A stretch of 64,000 nt of DNA, from assembly GCF_017912555.1 (NCBI RefSeq), contig NZ_JAERSD010000001.1, forward strand, positions 136,796 through 200,795, given 5' to 3'. Positions 27,240 through 36,967 of the stretch are shown here, one piece after another (positions within the stretch are counted from its first letter, which is position 1; each line of letters starts with the position of its first letter). Origin of the DNA: Bacillus sp. REN3 (GTDB lineage Bacteria > Bacillota > Bacilli > Bacillales > Cytobacillaceae). The notes under the pieces were generated by a model, which did not search any database, was not told the origin of the DNA, and was given only the letters and a program-made list of their open reading frames with translations. The translations under genes were made by a program, and so were the position numbers.

Positions 27240-29276
27240 ATGTCAGCAAGAGACCTGTCTGTCCTGCTTAGTGTCATTTTAATCGTAGCTATGTTGATCA
27301 TTCCTTTTCCATCATGGCTGCTCAGTGTCCTGATCATGGTCAATATTTCAGTCGCGCTTCTTGTGCTGCTGAACACAATGAATATGACGGAGCCGTTGCA
27401 ATTTTCGGTATTTCCTTCACTGCTCTTGCTGCTGACGCTTTTCCGTCTCGGCCTGAACGTATCCACTACACGTTCCATCCTATCCAAGGGTGAAGCAGGA
27501 GGAGTGGTAGAGACGTTCGGGACCTTCGTGGTCGGCGGCAATGTCGTTGTCGGGATGGTCGTCTTCCTGATTCTGATCATCATTCAATTCATCGTCATTA
27601 CCAAAGGATCGGAGCGTGTTTCGGAAGTTGCCGCTAGATTCACGCTGGATGCGATGCCTGGGAAGCAAATGAGCATCGATGCCGATTTGAACGCTGGGAT
27701 GATATCCGAGCAGCAAGCGCGTGAACGCCGGGAAAAAGTCAGCAGGGAAGCCGATTTTTATGGAGCGATGGACGGTGCCAGCAAGTTTGTCAAAGGGGAT
27801 GCGATTGCCGGTATCATCATTGTCATCATCAACCTGATTTTTGGGATTGTGATCGGCATGACACAGCAGGGGCTTTCCATTGGCGATGCAGCGTCAAGGT
27901 ATTCGCTCTTGACTGTCGGAGATGGCATTGTCAGCCAGATTCCTGCATTGCTGATATCAACTGCGACCGGGATCGTTGTCACTAGGGCTGCTTCAGATGG
28001 AAATCTCGGTGTTGATATTACATCACAGCTATTGGCCTATCCCAAAATGCTGTATGTTGCAGGAGCGACGATTTTCCTGTTGGGCTTGTTCACGCCGATT
28101 TATGATTTGCTGACCATTCCGCTTGCAGCTTTGATGGTTGCTGGTGGATATGCTTTCTCACGGGTGCCTGAACCTGATCGGCAGCAGCTTGAAGAGATGG
28201 AAGAAGAAATCCAGATGGATGAGATGAAAAGCCCGGAAAGTGTTGTCAACCTGTTGAATGTCGATCCAATCGAGTTTGAATTCGGCTATGGGCTCATTCC
28301 GCTTGCCGATGCAAACCAGGGGGGAGATCTCCTTGACAGGATCGTCATGATCAGAAGACAGCTTGCCATTGAACTTGGGCTAGTGATTCCGGTGGTCAGG
28401 ATCCGCGATAACATCCAGCTCCAGCCAAACGAATACAGGCTGAAGATAAAAGGGAATGAGATGGCCAGAGGAGAATTGCTTCTCGACCATTACCTGGCGA
28501 TGAGCCCAGGAGTTGAGGAGGACGGCGTCGAAGGAATCGAGACAATCGAGCCAAGCTTCGGCCTTCCTGCGAAATGGATTACAGAAGAAATGAAAGAACA
28601 GGCAGAAATTTTCGGCTATACAGTCGTGGATCCTCCGTCGGTTGTTTCCACACATATCACTGAGGTCATTAAAGCGAATGCCCATGAACTTTTAGGAAGA
28701 CAGGAAACGAAACAGCTGATTGACCATCTGCGGGAAAGCTACCCAATTCTTGTAGAGGAAGCAACGCCAACTCCCCTATCAGTCGGCGAAATTCAGAAGG
28801 TGCTTGCCAAGCTGCTGAAGGAAAATGTCTCGATCAGGAACCTGCCTGTCATTTTCGAGACACTGGCTGATTACGGTAAAGTAACTAATGATACAGAAAT
28901 ACTCGCAGAATATGTCCGCCAGGCGCTTGCAAGGCAAATTACGAGCCAGTATGCAAGGGCAGATGAAACAATGAAAGTCATTACGCTGTCTGGCCGGGTT
29001 GAAAAATTGATAGCAGAGGGTGTGCAGCAGACAGAGCATGGAAACTATCTGTCGCTGGATCCAGGGGTTTCACAGAGCATTCTTGAATCAGTCGCCAGTC
29101 AGGTCGAGCAGCTGAGCCTGATGGAGCAGACCCCCATCCTCCTTTGCTCGCCTGCGGTCAGGATGTATGTGCGTCAATTGACAGAACGCTATTTTGCGCA
29201 AATTCCTGTGCTGTCTTATAACGAACTAGAAGCAAATGTAGAAGTCCAAAGTGTCGGGGTGGTGAATGTGGAATGA
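27240..29276 (+). CDS. flhA: Flagellar export gate protein FlhA
   Basis: 678 residues, the largest component of the export gate and the docking platform for export chaperones. About eight N-terminal membrane helices (to about residue 310) include the FHIPEP signature region, here LFRLGLNVSTTRSILSKGEAG, ARFTLDAMPGKQMSIDADL and GDAIAGIIIVIINLIFGI in shorter pieces. The cytoplasmic domain (about 330-678) contains DPIEFEFGYGLIPLAD and GLVIPVVRIRDN. The flhF start overlaps the stop by four bases (ATGA). Confidence 0.97.
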   Translation: MSARDLSVLLSVILIVAMLIIPFPSWLLSVLIMVNISVALLVLLNTMNMTEPLQFSVFPSLLLLLTLFRLGLNVSTTRSILSKGEAGGVVETFGTFVVGGNVVVGMVVFLILIIIQFIVITKGSERVSEVAARFTLDAMPGKQMSIDADLNAGMISEQQARERREKVSREADFYGAMDGASKFVKGDAIAGIIIVIINLIFGIVIGMTQQGLSIGDAASRYSLLTVGDGIVSQIPALLISTATGIVVTRAASDGNLGVDITSQLLAYPKMLYVAGATIFLLGLFTPIYDLLTIPLAALMVAGGYAFSRVPEPDRQQLEEMEEEIQMDEMKSPESVVNLLNVDPIEFEFGYGLIPLADANQGGDLLDRIVMIRRQLAIELGLVIPVVRIRDNIQLQPNEYRLKIKGNEMARGELLLDHYLAMSPGVEEDGVEGIETIEPSFGLPAKWITEEMKEQAEIFGYTVVDPPSVVSTHITEVIKANAHELLGRQETKQLIDHLRESYPILVEEATPTPLSVGEIQKVLAKLLKENVSIRNLPVIFETLADYGKVTNDTEILAEYVRQALARQITSQYARADETMKVITLSGRVEKLIAEGVQQTEHGNYLSLDPGVSQSILESVASQVEQLSLMEQTPILLCSPAVRMYVRQLTERYFAQIPVLSYNELEANVEVQSVGVVNVE

Positions 29277-30430
29277 AAGTAAAGAAATATACAGCGTCAT
29301 CCATGCCTGAGGCGATGATGAAAGTAAGGTCAGAATTGGGAAGCGATGCAGTGATCCTGAACTCCAAGACGTTACAGAGTCACGGATTTTTTGGTCTTTT
29401 CAAAAAGAATAGCATTGAGGTCATTGCCGCGATTGACCCCGAATTAACATCGTCCCCAAGGCAGCATGCCAAGGAAAGGGTCGAACCTGGGACATTCCGC
29501 AGTCAGCAAAGCAGGGTGCCCGAGGAGCGGAGAGCTGCCGGGAATCAGGAAGATAACGAGTTGTTGAAGGAAATTTCCCAGTTGAGGGAAATGCTGCAGG
29601 ACACCGGTCTGGAAAACAAACTGGCAGTCCCACTGCCAGCTCCCATCAAAAGCCAGGTAGAATGGCTGGCTGGCCAGGAGGTCGATCCAGAGTATATAAA
29701 TGAACTAACTGCCAGCCTCCTAGAAAGATGGTACGTTAGCGGTGCTGCAGAAGAGGAGCGAAAAGTAAGGCAATGGTGTGCTGAAGAGATAAAGGGAAAG
29801 CTATCAAACTACTCATTTGGCGGGTTGACATTCAGGAAAAAATTCATCAATGTTGTCGGGCCAACAGGTGTAGGAAAGACTACTACACTGGCAAAAATAG
29901 CTGCTGAAAGTGTATTGAAACATAACAAGAAGGTTGCTTTCATCACTACCGATACTTACAGGATTGCTGCCATTGAGCAGTTGAAGACGTATGCCGGGAT
30001 CCTTGATGTCCCGATTGAGGTTTGCTACAACCTTGAGGATTTTAAAGAAGCAGCGGATAAGTTCGATGAATATGATCATATTTTCATTGACACCGCCGGC
30101 AGGAATTTCAGGAATAAGAAATATGTTGAGGACTTAAAGAGGGCGATTGACTTCGGCCATGAAATGGAAACATTCCTTGTTCTTTCCTTAACTGCAAAAC
30201 AGAGGGATATGGAAGAGATATACAGACAGTTTTCCTTAATCGCGATTGATCGATTCATTTTCACAAAGCTGGATGAAACAGCAATGCATGGTTCGATGCT
30301 GAATATGATCAACAAATTCTCAACAGGAGCTGCCTATTTGACGAATGGTCAAGACGTTCCAGATGATTTGATAGCGGCGTCTCCTGGAATCATCGCAGAA
30401 ACAATCCTCGGAGCCAGATCATATGAATGA
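29273..30430 (+). CDS. flhF: SRP-family GTPase FlhF
   Basis: 385 residues. FlhF sets the number and position of flagella together with FlhG. It has a variable basic N-terminal domain (MKVKKYTASSMPEAMMKVRS), a helical N domain (about 100-185) and the SRP G domain: P-loop [10 protein letters not shown] beginning at G196, TDTYRIAAIEQLKTYA, the DTAGRN G3 motif and TKLDETAMHG (G4). It overlaps flhA by four and flhG by eight bases. Confidence 0.97.
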   Translation: MKVKKYTASSMPEAMMKVRSELGSDAVILNSKTLQSHGFFGLFKKNSIEVIAAIDPELTSSPRQHAKERVEPGTFRSQQSRVPEERRAAGNQEDNELLKEISQLREMLQDTGLENKLAVPLPAPIKSQVEWLAGQEVDPEYINELTASLLERWYVSGAAEEERKVRQWCAEEIKGKLSNYSFGGLTFRKKFINVVGPTGVGKTTTLAKIAAESVLKHNKKVAFITTDTYRIAAIEQLKTYAGILDVPIEVCYNLEDFKEAADKFDEYDHIFIDTAGRNFRNKKYVEDLKRAIDFGHEMETFLVLSLTAKQRDMEEIYRQFSLIAIDRFIFTKLDETAMHGSMLNMINKFSTGAAYLTNGQDVPDDLIAASPGIIAETILGARSYE

Positions 30431-31298
30431 CCAGGCGGAAAAATTAAGGAACAGGCTGAAACAAAGCAGCATGACAAAAGAAGCAAAGACAATCGCTGTC
30501 GTCAGTGGAAAGGGAGGGGTTGGAAAATCGAATTTTTCGCTGAATTTTTCGATATCGCTTTCCCGGAAAGGAAAAAAAGTTTTGCTATTCGATCTTGATA
30601 TCGGGATGGGAAACATCGAGATTTTAATAGGCAAAACCTCCCCTTATTCGATTGCTGATTTTTTATCAGGAAACGCCTACCTTGAAGAGGTAGTTTTCAG
30701 TGGCCCCGAAGGAATTGATTACATCTCGGGCGGGACAGGTTTAAGCCAACTGATCAGGATGGACAAGGAAGCTGTAGACTATTTCACCAACAGCCTCAGT
30801 GAGATGCTGAAAAGGTATGATTATTTGATTTTCGATATGGGTGCCGGGATGAATGAAGAAACACTCTCGATCCTTCTGGCGGTTAACGAAATCTTTGTCA
30901 TCACAACAACGGAGCCAACAGCAATCATGGACGCATATGCAACGATGAAATATATCCATCTTGCGGACCCCACTCTGCCTTTCTTTCTGATAGTGAACCG
31001 AGCCGGTTCGCCCCGGGAAGGAAACGAAACATTGTCGCGGCTCGGCGAGGTCCTCGAAAGGTTCCTTAGTCGTTCGCCGGTAGGGCTAGGGATCCTTCCG
31101 GATGACAAAAGTGTCCATGAAGCAGTAAAAAGGCAGATTCCCTTTATGACTTTCAATGGTAAATCGCAAGCCTCAAAAGGGATGGCTTTGATAGCCGAAA
31201 AGTATCTGGCCAATATCGGCACAGGAACAGCAGGGAAAGAGCCTAAAAGTTTTACAGCCCGGCTGAAGCAATTCCTGTATGGAAGGCAGGGATCTTGA
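30423..31298 (+). CDS. flhG: MinD-like ATPase FlhG (YlxH)
   Basis: 291 residues. FlhG stimulates FlhF GTPase activity through its N-terminal segment and helps assemble C-ring parts, controlling flagellar pattern. The short N-terminal stretch with QAEKLRNRLKQ precedes a deviant Walker A VSGKGGVGKSNF (K30 to S36), FDLDIGMGNIEILIGK and the Walker B FDMGAGMNEET. C-terminal membrane-targeting helix character is seen in SFTARLKQFLYGRQG. It overlaps flhF and ends one base before cheB. Confidence 0.95.
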   Translation: MNDQAEKLRNRLKQSSMTKEAKTIAVVSGKGGVGKSNFSLNFSISLSRKGKKVLLFDLDIGMGNIEILIGKTSPYSIADFLSGNAYLEEVVFSGPEGIDYISGGTGLSQLIRMDKEAVDYFTNSLSEMLKRYDYLIFDMGAGMNEETLSILLAVNEIFVITTTEPTAIMDAYATMKYIHLADPTLPFFLIVNRAGSPREGNETLSRLGEVLERFLSRSPVGLGILPDDKSVHEAVKRQIPFMTFNGKSQASKGMALIAEKYLANIGTGTAGKEPKSFTARLKQFLYGRQGS

Positions 31299-31299
31299 A

Positions 31300-32400
31300 T
31301 TGACAAAAATCAAAGTTCTTGTCGTCGATGATTCAGCCTTCATGCGGAAACTGATCAGTGACTTCTTGTCAGAACATCCTGAGCTGGAGGTAATTGGGAC
31401 GGCGAGGAACGGGGAAGATGCTATTAAAAAGTGGAAGGCTTTGAAACCGGATGTCATTACGCTGGACGTTGAAATGCCGGTTTTAAACGGCCTTGAAACT
31501 TTAAAGGCAATCATGCAGGAAAAACCAACCCCTGTCGTCATGCTATCAAGCACTACGAGAGAAGGAGCTGATACAACGCTCCATGCGATTCAGGCCGGTG
31601 CGGTCGACTTCATAACCAAACCTTCAGGTTCGATTTCCATCGACCTCCATAAAATCAAGGCAGACCTGATCGAGAAAGTTCGATCAGCAAGCAAAGCGAA
31701 TCTGTCAGGGATCAAAACAGGGACAAAAAAGCAGCCGGACTTTCCCGGTAAACCAAACGCTCCATTCGCTGATCCAATTCCCAAAGGGAAGGGATCGATC
31801 CGGTATCAGGCAACCCAGCAGCATGGAAACACAAAAAAGCTGATCTGCATTGGAACGTCAACTGGCGGTCCAAGGGCGCTCCAGCAGGTGCTGACTTTAC
31901 TGCCAAAGGATATCGATGCACCTATCCTCGTTGTCCAGCATATGCCTGCGGGCTTCACGAAATCGCTTGCGAACCGCCTTGACTCTTTAAGCCAGATTAC
32001 AGTCAAGGAAGCTGAGGACGGGGAGTTAATCAAAAAGGGAGTCGCTTATATCGCTCCCGGTGGGTTGCATCTCGAGGTAAAGGAAGTCGGGACAAGCCTG
32101 GCTATCAGTCTTGGCACATCGGAACCCCGCAATGGGCACAGGCCATCTGTCGATGTGATGTTTGAATCAATATCGAAAATCAGGAATATTGATAAAGTCG
32201 CAGTCATCATGACGGGAATGGGGTCGGATGGTGCAAAAGGGCTGGTTCAATTAAAGAAAAGCGAGGCAGTCAAAGCGATTGCGGAGTCGAAAAATACGTC
32301 CGTCGTTTTTGGGATGCCAAAGTCCGCGATTGCTACTCATTTGGTAGACGAAGTTGCGGATCTTGAGAATATCGCAGAATCAATCATGAAGTATATTTGA
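31300..32400 (+). CDS. cheB: Chemotaxis protein-glutamate methylesterase CheB
   Basis: 366 residues. CheB removes methyl groups from receptor glutamates and deamidates glutamines during adaptation. The receiver domain carries phospho-acceptor D56 (TLDVEMPVLNG); the methylesterase domain has the Ser-His-Asp set S187 (GTSTGGPRAL), H214 (VVQHMPAGFT) and D310 (GMGSDGAKGL). I use the TTG at 31300, seven bases after GGCAGGGA; an in-frame ATG at 31279 inside flhG has no ribosome binding site. cheA follows after 19 bases. The methyltransferase cheR is not in this window. Confidence 0.95.
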   Translation: MTKIKVLVVDDSAFMRKLISDFLSEHPELEVIGTARNGEDAIKKWKALKPDVITLDVEMPVLNGLETLKAIMQEKPTPVVMLSSTTREGADTTLHAIQAGAVDFITKPSGSISIDLHKIKADLIEKVRSASKANLSGIKTGTKKQPDFPGKPNAPFADPIPKGKGSIRYQATQQHGNTKKLICIGTSTGGPRALQQVLTLLPKDIDAPILVVQHMPAGFTKSLANRLDSLSQITVKEAEDGELIKKGVAYIAPGGLHLEVKEVGTSLAISLGTSEPRNGHRPSVDVMFESISKIRNIDKVAVIMTGMGSDGAKGLVQLKKSEAVKAIAESKNTSVVFGMPKSAIATHLVDEVADLENIAESIMKYI

Positions 32401-32419
32401 GGCCGGAGGTGCGCTGCAC

Positions 32420-34462
32420 ATGGAGTTGAATCAATATTTGGAAGTTTTTATAGAAGAGAGCAAAGAACATATACAGGCCTGTAACGAACAATTGCTGGAA
32501 CTTGAGAAAAATCCAGATGATTTGACCATCATCAATGAAATTTTCAGGTCAGCCCACACATTGAAGGGAATGTCGGCGACAATGGGCTTTGAAGACCTGG
32601 CAAGCCTTACCCATCAAATGGAAAATGTCTTGGATGGAATCCGGAACAGCAGGATCAAGACATCACCAGAAATCCTCGATGTCATCTTCATTGCTGTCGA
32701 TCACCTTGAGGACATGGTTGAATCAATTGCTGCCGGAGGGGACGGCAAAAGGGATGTTTCCGAAGCTGTTGATAAGCTGAAAAGGATTGAGATGGGTGAG
32801 CACATGAGTGAACCGTCAAGATCCGAAACAGCTGCGGCCATTGCCGAATCCCCAGGCCTTGCTGGTTTTGATGAATTCGAGCTGACTGTATTGAAGCAAT
32901 CAAAGGATCAGGGATTCGGTGTTTTTGAAATTACCATCGCTTTGCGGGAGGATTGCCTTTTAAAAGCTGCCAGGGTATACATGGTTTTCGAAGTTCTTGA
33001 AAAGATTGGCGAAATCATCAAGGCAGTCCCTTCAGTCGAACAGCTTGAGGAGGAGCAATTTGACCAGGAATTCTCTGTAACGATTGTTTCGAAAGAAAAT
33101 CCGGAAGAGATTAAAGCTAAAATCATGAAGGTTTCTGAAGTGTCGAAGACTGAGGTCAGGGATATTGATCTGGAGCAGTCAAAACAAACAGAAAATGAAA
33201 GGGAGCAGACTGATGCACAAATCGTGGAGGATCCGGACAAAGAAACCGAAGTAGCGAGAGGGCCAGGAAAGGAAACCTCACCTGTAACGGAAACAAAAAG
33301 TACAAAGCAGACGAGCAGCAAGACAATCCGGGTCAATATTGAACGCCTGGATATCTTGATGAATCTGTTCGAAGAGCTTGTCATTGATCGGGGACGCCTT
33401 GAACAAATCTCTAAGGATCTTGAGAATCCTGAACTGACTGAAACGGTCGAGCGTATGACAAGGATTTCCGGAGACCTTCAGAATATCATTCTGAACATGA
33501 GGATGGTCCAGGTTGAAACAGTATTCAACCGGTTCCCGAGGATGATTCGCCAGCTTGCGAGGGACTTGGATAAAAAAATCAATCTTCAAGTCATCGGGGC
33601 CGAAACAGAGCTGGATAGGACAGTCATCGATGAAATAGGGGATCCCCTCGTCCATCTTCTGCGTAATTCAGTCGATCATGGAATTGAGTCACCCGAAGAC
33701 CGGAGGAAGAAAGGCAAGAACGAGGAAGGAACGGTTTTTCTTCGCGCTTATCACAGCGGGAACCATGTTTTCATTGAAATCGAAGACGATGGGGCTGGGA
33801 TCAGCAGGGATAAAGTATTGAAGAAAGCGATCAGCAAAGGACTTGTCAATGAGCGGTCTGCAGCAGGTCTCACTGACCAGCAGGTATATGAATTCATCCT
33901 GTCTTCTGGCTTTTCGACTGCTGAGAAAGTATCGGATATTTCCGGGCGCGGCGTTGGGCTTGATGTCGTCAAGAACACGATTGAATCACTTGGCGGAAAG
34001 ATATCGATTGATTCAGCAGAAAACAAGGGGACAGTGTTCTCGATCCAGCTGCCGCTTACGCTCTCGATCATTTCAGTCATGTTAGTAGGAATCGCGAATG
34101 AAAAATTCGCTGTCCCTCTTTCTTCAATCATCGAAACGGCAATCGTTAAAGATTCTGACATCATGAATGCCCATAATCAAAAGGTCATTGATTTCAGGGG
34201 CAAGGTTGTTCCGCTGCTGTTCTTGAAGGACGTTTTTGAAGTTCCGTCAGACGAGCAGAATGATCAATTCCATTCCGTGATCCTTGTCCGCAAGGGCGAA
34301 AAAATGGCAGGGCTCGTGGTTGATTCATTCATTGGCCAGCAGGAGGTCGTCCTGAAATCGTTGGGTAACTATTTGACGAATGTATTCGCGATTTCCGGAG
34401 CAACGATCCTGGGGAACGGCCAGGTTGCAATGATTGTTGATTGCAATGCCCTCATCAAATAG
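32420..34462 (+). CDS. cheA: Chemotaxis sensor histidine kinase CheA
   Basis: 680 residues with all five domains. P1: phosphorylated H46 in FRSAHTLKGMSATMGF. P2: the CheY/CheB docking domain at about 155-260, followed by an acidic linker. P3: dimerisation helices at about 305-370. P4: ATPase, with N box LLRNSVDHGIESPEDR, G1 IEDDGAGIS and G2 GRGVGLDVV. P5: CheW-like from about 545. It autophosphorylates in response to receptors and passes phosphate to CheY and CheB. The ATG follows GGAGGTG at nine bases. Confidence 0.97.
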   Translation: MELNQYLEVFIEESKEHIQACNEQLLELEKNPDDLTIINEIFRSAHTLKGMSATMGFEDLASLTHQMENVLDGIRNSRIKTSPEILDVIFIAVDHLEDMVESIAAGGDGKRDVSEAVDKLKRIEMGEHMSEPSRSETAAAIAESPGLAGFDEFELTVLKQSKDQGFGVFEITIALREDCLLKAARVYMVFEVLEKIGEIIKAVPSVEQLEEEQFDQEFSVTIVSKENPEEIKAKIMKVSEVSKTEVRDIDLEQSKQTENEREQTDAQIVEDPDKETEVARGPGKETSPVTETKSTKQTSSKTIRVNIERLDILMNLFEELVIDRGRLEQISKDLENPELTETVERMTRISGDLQNIILNMRMVQVETVFNRFPRMIRQLARDLDKKINLQVIGAETELDRTVIDEIGDPLVHLLRNSVDHGIESPEDRRKKGKNEEGTVFLRAYHSGNHVFIEIEDDGAGISRDKVLKKAISKGLVNERSAAGLTDQQVYEFILSSGFSTAEKVSDISGRGVGLDVVKNTIESLGGKISIDSAENKGTVFSIQLPLTLSIISVMLVGIANEKFAVPLSSIIETAIVKDSDIMNAHNQKVIDFRGKVVPLLFLKDVFEVPSDEQNDQFHSVILVRKGEKMAGLVVDSFIGQQEVVLKSLGNYLTNVFAISGATILGNGQVAMIVDCNALIK

Positions 34463-34513
34463 AGTGCCCATAGGATCAAAACCTTGGACGAAGATGGAAT
34501 AGGAGTGAAGGAT

Positions 34514-34954
34514 ATGACTGAAACAATGGTTTCAGATATGAAAGCAATTGTCTTCCAGCTCAATGACAAAGAATATGCCATACCTGTCAGCCAGGTGAAA
34601 GCGATTGAAAAAATCATGCATTTTACGAGGGTTCCCAATACACAGCCTTTTGTAAAGGGGGTAATGAATCTCCGAGGAGTCGTTACCCCGCTCATTGACC
34701 TGAGAGTGAGATTCAATCTTGAAGAACAGCCTTACTCAGACAACACAAGAGTGATCATCGTCTCTGTTGCCGACGTAGAAGTTGGATTGATTGTGGATGG
34801 TGCGAATGATGTCATCGATATCCCGTCCAGCTTGATTGAACCTGCACCGGAAATTGTTGGTACTGCAGCTGCGGAATTCATCAATGGAGTAGCAAAGATA
34901 GATAAAAGGCTATTAATCTTGATTGAACTTGAAAGCATCCTTGAAAAAAAATAA
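34514..34954 (+). CDS. cheW: Chemotaxis coupling protein CheW
   Basis: 146 residues from the ATG at 34514, eight bases after GGAG (34502-34505); the frame is open upstream from a TTG at 34484 but that precedes the ribosome binding site. CheW links methyl-accepting receptors to CheA. The double SH3-like fold is recognised by FQLNDKEYAIPVSQVKAIEK, GVMNLRGVVTPLIDLR and VGLIVDGANDVIDI. It lies between cheA and cheC. Confidence 0.96.
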   Translation: MTETMVSDMKAIVFQLNDKEYAIPVSQVKAIEKIMHFTRVPNTQPFVKGVMNLRGVVTPLIDLRVRFNLEEQPYSDNTRVIIVSVADVEVGLIVDGANDVIDIPSSLIEPAPEIVGTAAAEFINGVAKIDKRLLILIELESILEKK

Positions 34955-34987
34955 GCTTCGATTTCTTTTCAGGAAGGGATTAACGTT

Positions 34988-35623
34988 ATGTTGCTCAATA
35001 AAATTACCGATTTGCACATTGATATATTAAAAGAGATTGGCAATATCGGCGCTGGCCACGCTGCTACCGCCCTTTCCACAATGCTGGATAAAAAAATCGA
35101 GATGAAAGTGCCGAGTGTACGTGTTGTCAGCTTTGACGAAGTCATGGAGCTTGCAGGGGGAGCAGAAAGCGTGGTTGCGGGCGTCTTCCTGAGAATTGAG
35201 GGGGATGCGCCCGGAAGCATGTTCTTCATCCTTCCCTTGAACCAGGCGGAAAGGTTCATCGGCAAGCTGATTGGCCAGCAGGCGTTTTCATTCAGGGACA
35301 GCGATGTGAATGAGCTGGCTTTCTCCGCCTTGCAGGAGCTCGGGAATATCCTTTCTGGTTCTTACCTTTCATCCTTGTCGGATTTTACAAAGCTGAATCT
35401 TCACCCGTCCGTCCCAGCATTAAGCATTGACATGGCGGGTGCGGTCATCAGCATTGGATTGCTCGAGCTCTCCCAGGTCGGCGATTACGCGATTGTCATT
35501 GATACGGCATTGAATGACCAGGGAAGCCAGATCGATGAGGTGAAGGGACATTTCTTTCTTCTCCCTGACCCGGATTCTTTCGGGACGATTTTCAAAGCAT
35601 TGGGAGTATCAAGCAATGTATAG
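34988..35623 (+). CDS. cheC: CheY-P phosphatase CheC
   Basis: 211 residues. CheC dephosphorylates CheY-P and sequesters CheD, forming a Bacillus-type adaptation loop. Both active-site motifs with Glu and Asn are present: [18 protein letters not shown] near residue 14 and [16 protein letters not shown] near 119. The ATG follows AGGAAGGGA. It overlaps cheD by eight bases, which fits the known CheC-CheD complex. Confidence 0.96.
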   Translation: MLLNKITDLHIDILKEIGNIGAGHAATALSTMLDKKIEMKVPSVRVVSFDEVMELAGGAESVVAGVFLRIEGDAPGSMFFILPLNQAERFIGKLIGQQAFSFRDSDVNELAFSALQELGNILSGSYLSSLSDFTKLNLHPSVPALSIDMAGAVISIGLLELSQVGDYAIVIDTALNDQGSQIDEVKGHFFLLPDPDSFGTIFKALGVSSNV

Positions 35624-36113
35624 GACTGCTGAAATCGTGAAAGTCGGCATAGCCGATTTGAATACAGTGACATCACCTGATTTGATCAGGACGACAGGAC
35701 TGGGTTCCTGTGTAGGAGTCGTACTGTATGATCAAACAAAGGGAGTGGCGGGGCTGGCTCACGTCATGCTCCCTGACTCATCCTTGTTAAGGTCCGGATC
35801 TCTCAATAAGGCGAAATACGCCGATACTGCTGTAAAGGAACTCTATTCCCATTTGCTTAAGCTTGGTTCACGGCATCCTGCTTTGAAAGCGAAGCTTGCG
35901 GGCGGTGCCCAGATGTTCCAGTTCGCCGGAAGCAATGACATGATGAGGATCGGTCCCCGCAATGTAGAGGCAGTCTTGCATGAACTTAAGAAGCTTGGAA
36001 TACCGGTAGTCGCAAAGGACGTCGGCGGAAATAACGGCAGGACAATCGAATTCGACCCGAAAACGGGTTTGATGCAAATAAGGACAGTCAATAAAGGTAA
36101 TAGTGAAATATAG
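35616..36113 (+). CDS. cheD: Chemoreceptor glutamine deamidase CheD
   Basis: 165 residues. CheD deamidates receptor glutamines and is regulated by binding to CheC. The catalytic cysteine is C32 in [11 protein letters not shown] and the histidine is H49 in [19 protein letters not shown] and [14 protein letters not shown] are further family motifs. It overlaps cheC. sigD follows after 76 bases. Confidence 0.96.
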   Translation: MYRTAEIVKVGIADLNTVTSPDLIRTTGLGSCVGVVLYDQTKGVAGLAHVMLPDSSLLRSGSLNKAKYADTAVKELYSHLLKLGSRHPALKAKLAGGAQMFQFAGSNDMMRIGPRNVEAVLHELKKLGIPVVAKDVGGNNGRTIEFDPKTGLMQIRTVNKGNSEI

Positions 36114-36189
36114 CGATCATAGCATTGCCGGGGAAAGGTTGGACAACGCCATCGAGAATAATACGGCAGTATGCATGAGGAGGGATACA

Positions 36190-36951
36190 ATGGTACGGGG
36201 TTCTACTTTGGAAGAGCAATTGACATGGGAGAGATGGGTTCAATCCCGTGATTCAGAGGCAGGTAATTTGCTGATCAAAAAATATATGCCGCTTGTTTCC
36301 TATCATGTGCAAAGAATAGCTGTAAGCCTTCCAAAAAGCGTATCAAGGGACGACCTTAAAAGTCTCGGCATGATTGGACTTTATGACGCCCTTGAGAAGT
36401 TCGATCCAAAGCGTGATTTGAAATTCGATACGTACTCATCTTTCCGTATCCGAGGGGCGATCCTTGATGGATTGAGAAAAGAAGATTGGCTGCCAAGGAG
36501 CACGCGGGAAAAAGCCAAAAAAATTGACGCTGCAACGGAAAAGCTGGAACAAAAATATATGCGTAATGTTACCGTTGAAGAGATTGCAGAGGAATTGGAG
36601 ACAGATGTGGGAGATATTTATTCCACAATCAATGAACATTTCTTCGCGAATGTCCTCTCCATCGACGAACAGCCGAATGAACATGATAACCGTGACAATC
36701 ACTCATTTGCCATCCGGGATGAAAAATCGGAAATCCCTGAGGAGAGAATCATAAAGAATGAACTGATCGAAGAAATGACAGCAATGATTTCACACTTGAA
36801 TGAAAAAGAACAGCTTGTGCTAAGTTTGTTTTACAAAGAAGAGCTTACACTCACTGAAATCGGCCAGGTAATGGAGTTATCGACGTCAAGGATTTCACAG
36901 ATCCACTCAAAAGCTATTTTCAAGTTAAGGAAATGGCTTGAAAAAGTGTAA
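36190..36951 (+). CDS. sigD: Motility sigma factor SigD (FliA/sigma-28 family)
   Basis: 253 residues from the ATG at 36190 after GAGGAGGGA (36177-36185), close to the 254 of B. subtilis; the open frame extends upstream to 36103 but that part is not homologous. SigD directs transcription of late flagellar, chemoreceptor and autolysin genes. Region 2 is seen in KKYMPLVSYHVQRIAVSLP and FDTYSSFRIRGAILDGLRKED, and region 4 in KEQLVLSLFYKEELTLTEIG followed by STSRISQIHSKAIFKLR. Its position near the 3' end of the long operon matters in B. subtilis because distance from the promoter limits SigD level. Confidence 0.97.
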   Translation: MVRGSTLEEQLTWERWVQSRDSEAGNLLIKKYMPLVSYHVQRIAVSLPKSVSRDDLKSLGMIGLYDALEKFDPKRDLKFDTYSSFRIRGAILDGLRKEDWLPRSTREKAKKIDAATEKLEQKYMRNVTVEEIAEELETDVGDIYSTINEHFFANVLSIDEQPNEHDNRDNHSFAIRDEKSEIPEERIIKNELIEEMTAMISHLNEKEQLVLSLFYKEELTLTEIGQVMELSTSRISQIHSKAIFKLRKWLEKV

Positions 36952-36967
36952 CGGGCAGGGGATATTA

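Noticed and set aside
36103-36189. N-terminal extension of SigD
   Set aside because: The frame is open upstream, but this part overlaps cheD, is unlike SigD homologues, and a good ribosome binding site precedes the ATG at 36190.
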